From: Anaerolinea sp.
GTDB taxonomy: Bacteria; Chloroflexota; Anaerolineae; Anaerolineales; Anaerolineaceae
Length of the DNA stretch: 18,660 bases
Assembly: GCA_013824385.1 (NCBI GenBank)
Contig: PNNU01000014.1
Coordinates: 1 to 18,660, forward strand
Direction of reading: 5' to 3'
Shown: positions 15,507 to 18,660 of the stretch, piece after piece
How the letters are laid out: each line of letters opens with the position of its first letter
How positions within the stretch are numbered: position 1 is the first letter of the stretch
Program-made: the position numbers and the translations under genes
The notes under the pieces: generated by a model
Told to the model about the DNA's origin: nothing
Database searches by the model: none
The model's input: the letters and a program-made list of their open reading frames with translations, nothing else

Positions 15507-16634
15507 TTATTGAACATAATGAGGTGATTTCGCGGTCCTGGTTCTCACGGCACCTTCTTCAGCAGCAAGTCCTAACTTATTTATGATCTCCTTTTTGTTC
15601 AGGTAGTCTGCCACATAGCCAGCAGCGATTTCGGTACCGCGGGCATTCCAGTGGGAGTCTGTACGGAAATATAGACCCAGATGTTTATTCGCAAGAAAAA
15701 CACCCTGTAAATCGACAGCATGAACACCTTTTTGTTCGAGCCTATGGATCAATTCCGGAAAATATTGTTTTGAAAACTCATCCGTTTTTTCCGAATACAA
15801 CAGGCACCTCCGTGGCACTAGCACCAGGATATAAGTATAACCCTGTTCTGCAAGATTTTTACTAAACTTTGAAATCATGGCCACCTTTGTGTTTAAGTCA
15901 TCTTCCGAAAATGGAACACGATATTCCGGGGCACAGGAATAATCATTTTGATGTTCATGAAAAAAATATTTACTCAGCAAATCATCAAAGCCTGCTTTAA
16001 TCTTGCGAAACAACATTGAATAAGGATAATACCTTTTTACGGCTACAGGTTGCACATCATTTTTTGCCGGTTGATAGGCTTTGATCACGAACTCTCCTGG
16101 AAACAGTTCTGGTAGCCGGGTATGATAAGTGTCCAGAACATTTATAATAATCTTAACCTTCCTGTGCTCAGGTTTACTTAATAGGTGCTCCAGCTTGGTT
16201 TGCCTGCCGGCGTTATAAACCGATTCAGATAGCAAAACGCCCAAACGCCAGGGGAATGTTTCATCATCGCTGAGTCCTGAGCCAAAGCAGTGTGAATCCC
16301 CATAAATGAGGATGTTGTACTTGTTGGAAGGAAAGGGAACAGCCCGAAATCCATCCGCATCCGTGGTCACACGGGTAAAGTGAGACTCCTGGTAGCGGAA
16401 GAAGTGCCCTCTTGACATATCACCCTTCTCAAAGCCTGTCCATACAGGCGGCCTTTCCGGATGCGGATATATGATCTCACTGAAATATTCCCATGCTCTG
16501 AAGTAAAAGAGGGATGGCTTGTAAAGAAAAAGGGCATAGGAAATCACCATAGGGAAAATTATCAACACAATTAACCCAACCGAATAATTTCGATGTGTTT
16601 TCTCAGAACTGATAGTAGAGGAATTCACGGACAT
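15507..16634 (-). CDS. AlgJ/AlgX-like SGNH-fold O-acetylation protein
   Basis: 375 aa. One membrane segment (about residues 18-37) anchors it so that the rest faces the periplasm. The SGNH hydrolase-like motifs are ILIYGDSHCFG (nucleophile S114) and FRTDSHWNARG (D326, H328), the D-x-H-W pattern of AlgJ/AlgX and related polysaccharide acetyltransferases. Its start overlaps the end of the MBOAT gene by 32 bp, so the two are coupled. By analogy with AlgI-AlgJ/AlgX, the MBOAT protein brings an acyl group across the membrane and this protein places it on the glycan. No good Shine-Dalgarno is seen for 16634, consistent with coupling. Acceptor sugar unknown. Confidence 0.85.
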   Translation of the reverse strand: MSVNSSTISSEKTHRNYSVGLIVLIIFPMVISYALFLYKPSLFYFRAWEYFSEIIYPHPERPPVWTGFEKGDMSRGHFFRYQESHFTRVTTDADGFRAVPFPSNKYNILIYGDSHCFGSGLSDDETFPWRLGVLLSESVYNAGRQTKLEHLLSKPEHRKVKIIINVLDTYHTRLPELFPGEFVIKAYQPAKNDVQPVAVKRYYPYSMLFRKIKAGFDDLLSKYFFHEHQNDYSCAPEYRVPFSEDDLNTKVAMISKFSKNLAEQGYTYILVLVPRRCLLYSEKTDEFSKQYFPELIHRLEQKGVHAVDLQGVFLANKHLGLYFRTDSHWNARGTEIAAGYVADYLNKKEIINKLGLAAEEGAVRTRTAKSPHYVQ

Positions 16635-18192
16635 GATCTAGATCAACCAGACTGTAGGCAGCAATTACCACGATAAAAAAAAACCAGGCCAGATTCGGTC
16701 TCCACTGGAGTTTCAGCGAGAAAGAAGCGGTTTCTATTAGCCCATGAGCGTTGAGGACGGGTTTATAATTAGACATGAATTCACTTGTATTTGGTAAAAA
16801 CGAGACAATCATAAAAGAAATTGTGATGAGGAAAATACAAAATAATGAAGCGCCGTCTGGAAATTGAGAGACAACATTGGGAAAGAGGCCTGTGGACTTA
16901 ATGCCGTTTGACGCCAGAATTTCTCCTAAACTACCAAGTTTAGTCATCATCATTTGAGGCATGCTGATATCGCCGCTAATCATTCCACTGAAAACAGCCT
17001 TTGCTTCCTGCAGTGATTTGGCCCGAAAGAACACCCAGGCAAAAACAACCACAACAAAAGTCAGGCCCTGCGCAAACCGGCTGGTCAACCACTGGTATCG
17101 AACAGGCGTCTTGAGATCAAGTTTGACGATGATATTGCGCCATGCCTGATTGATAATCAGATAGATGCCATGCACCCCCCCCCAAAGAACGAATGTCCAC
17201 CCGGCACCATGCCACAGTCCGCCAAGGAGCATCGTGCCCATCAGATTAACATAACGCCGGATTTCACCCTTCCGGTTTCCGCCGAGCGGAATGTAAAGAT
17301 AGTCCCTCAGAAAACGGGAAAGCGTCACGTGCCAGCACCGCCAAAACTCAATGATGTTCTTTGCTTTATAGGGAGAATAGAAGTTGAGGGGGAGAACGAT
17401 ATTGAACATCCGCGCCAAGCCAATAGCCATATCCGTATAGCCGGAGAAATCGAAGTATATTTGGAACGTATAGGCCAATGCCCCGAGCCAAGCCTCGAAT
17501 AATGTCAGTTGAACTCCTTTACCTGCCGCTTCAAAAACAATATTGGCATAAACGGCAATGTTATCAGCCAGAATGACCTTTTTAAAGAGACCGATAAAGA
17601 ATATGGTTAGTCCGACGGATAGGTTCGAATAATGTAAATGATACGTTTCATGTTTTTCAAACTGGGGGATAATCTCCTGATAACGAACGATCGGTCCGGC
17701 AATCAATCGCGGAAAGAAACTTACAAATATACAATATTCGAGGAAATCCCCCTTTTTGACCTCGCCGCGGTAACTATCCACAAGGCAGGCGACCTGTTCA
17801 AAAGTATAGAAACTCAGACCAATGGGCAATATGATATGTTGTAAGATAAAAAAAGAACTGGTGTAATGGTTGAGGTTGGCAATGATAAAATCGGTATATT
17901 TGTAATAACCGAGAACCCCCAGATTGAAAAGGATACCCGCGGCCAAGACACATCTTGCGATTATATGACTTCTATGATCAGAGCGCGTCAACCATGAAAA
18001 GAATCCGTAATTAACAAAAATAGACACAAGAATAAGGATAACAAAAGTAGGATTCCACCAGCCGTAAAAAAAAAGGGATGCGCAGAACAACCAGAACATT
18101 CCGAGGTTTCGATCGAATCGTGAAATCAAGAAAAAACCGAGTAATGCTGGTGGCATGAAAGCAAAGATAAATATGTAAGAATTAAATAACAT
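16603..18192 (-). CDS. MBOAT-family membrane O-acyltransferase (AlgI-like)
   Basis: 529 aa polytopic membrane protein, close to AlgI/DltB-like relatives in length. Family signatures: YFDFSGYTDMAIGLARMFNI (246-265), LPLNFYSPYKAKNIIEFWRC then WHVTLSRFLRDYLYIPLGGN (268-306), and LLGGLWHGAGWTFVLWGGVHG (322-342). H328 is the likely catalytic histidine, with H288 and H341 also conserved. It should move acetyl or another acyl group from cytoplasmic acyl-CoA to the periplasmic side, handing it to the SGNH partner whose gene overlaps its 3' end. The coding strand has a run of nine G (17183-17175) encoding W337-G-G-V340, and two nine-T runs; slippage at any would abolish the enzyme. The frame is intact here. 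Only a weak ribosome site precedes 18192. Confidence 0.92.
   Translation of the reverse strand: MLFNSYIFIFAFMPPALLGFFLISRFDRNLGMFWLFCASLFFYGWWNPTFVILILVSIFVNYGFFSWLTRSDHRSHIIARCVLAAGILFNLGVLGYYKYTDFIIANLNHYTSSFFILQHIILPIGLSFYTFEQVACLVDSYRGEVKKGDFLEYCIFVSFFPRLIAGPIVRYQEIIPQFEKHETYHLHYSNLSVGLTIFFIGLFKKVILADNIAVYANIVFEAAGKGVQLTLFEAWLGALAYTFQIYFDFSGYTDMAIGLARMFNIVLPLNFYSPYKAKNIIEFWRCWHVTLSRFLRDYLYIPLGGNRKGEIRRYVNLMGTMLLGGLWHGAGWTFVLWGGVHGIYLIINQAWRNIIVKLDLKTPVRYQWLTSRFAQGLTFVVVVFAWVFFRAKSLQEAKAVFSGMISGDISMPQMMMTKLGSLGEILASNGIKSTGLFPNVVSQFPDGASLFCIFLITISFMIVSFLPNTSEFMSNYKPVLNAHGLIETASFSLKLQWRPNLAWFFFIVVIAAYSLVDLDHVREFLYYQF
17175..17183 (-). repeat. G9 homopolymer inside the MBOAT gene
   Basis: Nine consecutive C on the plus strand (G9 on the coding strand) spanning codons TGG GGG GGG GTG. 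It falls between the catalytic H328 and H341 codons, and a one-base change would shift the frame and remove the C-terminal third of the protein. Candidate slipped-strand (phase variation) site. Confidence 0.6.
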
Positions 18193-18224
18193 GGATAACC
18201 AGTATGGGCCGATGGCCTCTTATC

Positions 18225-18660
18225 TCAGGGGAAGACTTCATCAAGCACATCCCATACCGTCGGTGGTTCTATACTCAGCTCTTCTTCCAATCGAGTCGTA
18301 TCGAGTGTTGTATATTCCGGAAGCGTTTCGAATCTCAATCCCGATTGATCGACGCTAATCGGTTCGATTAATTTCTGCGAGATTCCCATTTTCCGCGCCA
18401 GATATCTTGCCATCTGTTCGTAGGTAACGTCTTCCCTGGCTGAAACTTGCCAGCGGCCGTAACTTTCCCGTTGCATGATGGCGATAATTACCTCAATGGC
18501 AAACTGGAGAGAAATGGGTGACAAAACCATATCAGACAAAGGGTGAATCGTCTTACCCTGCCGGAGATCTGTGATCCAGTTCTGTATGAGTGCCATCCCC
18601 GGGCTGATGATCTTTGTGAAACGAACAATGGCCACCCTCTCCGTTAAATCAGTCAGTCCG
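18225..18660 (-). CDS. Sugar-nucleotide epimerase/reductase, 3' part (cut by window edge)
   Basis: The frame is open to the right window edge; a GTG at 18635 is internal (upstream codons read LTDLTERVAIVRFTKI), not the start. The visible roughly 145 residues match the C-terminal, sugar-binding half of RmlD/epimerase-type extended SDR proteins: VAIVRFTKIISPG, LIQNWITDLRQGKTIHPLSD, MVLSPISLQFAIEVIIAIM, YGRWQVSAREDVTYEQMARYLARKMG. The NAD-binding half lies outside the window. It precedes the MBOAT gene by 32 bp in the same direction. Related proteins in polysaccharide loci reduce or epimerise nucleotide sugars; which sugar cannot be told. Confidence 0.75.
   Translation of the reverse strand, partial: GLTDLTERVAIVRFTKIISPGMALIQNWITDLRQGKTIHPLSDMVLSPISLQFAIEVIIAIMQRESYGRWQVSAREDVTYEQMARYLARKMGISQKLIEPISVDQSGLRFETLPEYTTLDTTRLEEELSIEPPTVWDVLDEVFP

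Overview
This window is part of a surface-polysaccharide (O-antigen or capsule type) biosynthesis locus from a Gram-negative bacterium. The case rests on a Wzm/Wzt-type ABC-2 exporter pair, an MBOAT plus SGNH acyl-transfer pair, several glycosyltransferase-like proteins, sugar-nucleotide epimerases and methyltransferases packed in one direction. Gene style loosely suggests a proteobacterium or Desulfobacterota member, but nothing here fixes the taxon. No rRNA, tRNA or CRISPR array was seen.

All host genes lie on the minus strand, so the locus reads from the right edge to the left. In transcription order: the 3' part of a sugar-nucleotide epimerase/reductase (18660-18225); an AlgI-like MBOAT O-acyltransferase (18192-16603) overlapping an AlgJ/AlgX-like SGNH protein (16634-15507); a zinc-domain C-methyltransferase (15480-14287); a medium-chain dehydrogenase (14269-13217); Wzm permease (13175-12300) and Wzt ATPase (12298-10964). 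An insertion sequence of the IS110 family then sits on the opposite strand (about 9384-10969). Beyond it come an NAD-dependent epimerase (9314-8382) coupled by ATGA overlap to a CmcI-like methyltransferase (8385-7618), a GT2-like glycosyltransferase (7503-6442), a TIGR04372-like glycosyltransferase (6382-5081), a frameshifted MsbA/PglK-like ABC exporter (5034-3260), a GT-B-like protein (3087-1807), a hexapeptide-repeat acyltransferase (1717-1181) and a radical SAM/SPASM protein (1117-296).

Inferred joint function: the epimerases, the dehydrogenase and the methyltransferases make or tailor unusual sugars, probably including a C- or O-methylated one. The glycosyltransferase-like proteins assemble the glycan on a lipid carrier, Wzm/Wzt exports it, and the MBOAT/SGNH pair and the hexapeptide enzyme acylate it. 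Base composition looks mosaic: about 3100-6400 is visibly GC-richer than 6440-9320, as is common in polysaccharide loci.

The most interesting part is the mobile-element biology. The IS110-family element carries a transposase gene broken twice (a one-base deletion and an in-frame TAG), yet keeps both ends and about 210 bases of 3' non-coding DNA that can be folded by hand into substantial hairpins, as expected for an IS1111-type bridge RNA. A second, truncated copy of the same left end (about 68 bp, roughly 81% identical) survives at 1734-1801. It shows that conserved sequence extends about 13 bp outside the inverted repeat. Other points of interest are a one-base frameshift in the MsbA/PglK-like exporter and a G9 tract in the MBOAT gene that could be a phase-variation switch.
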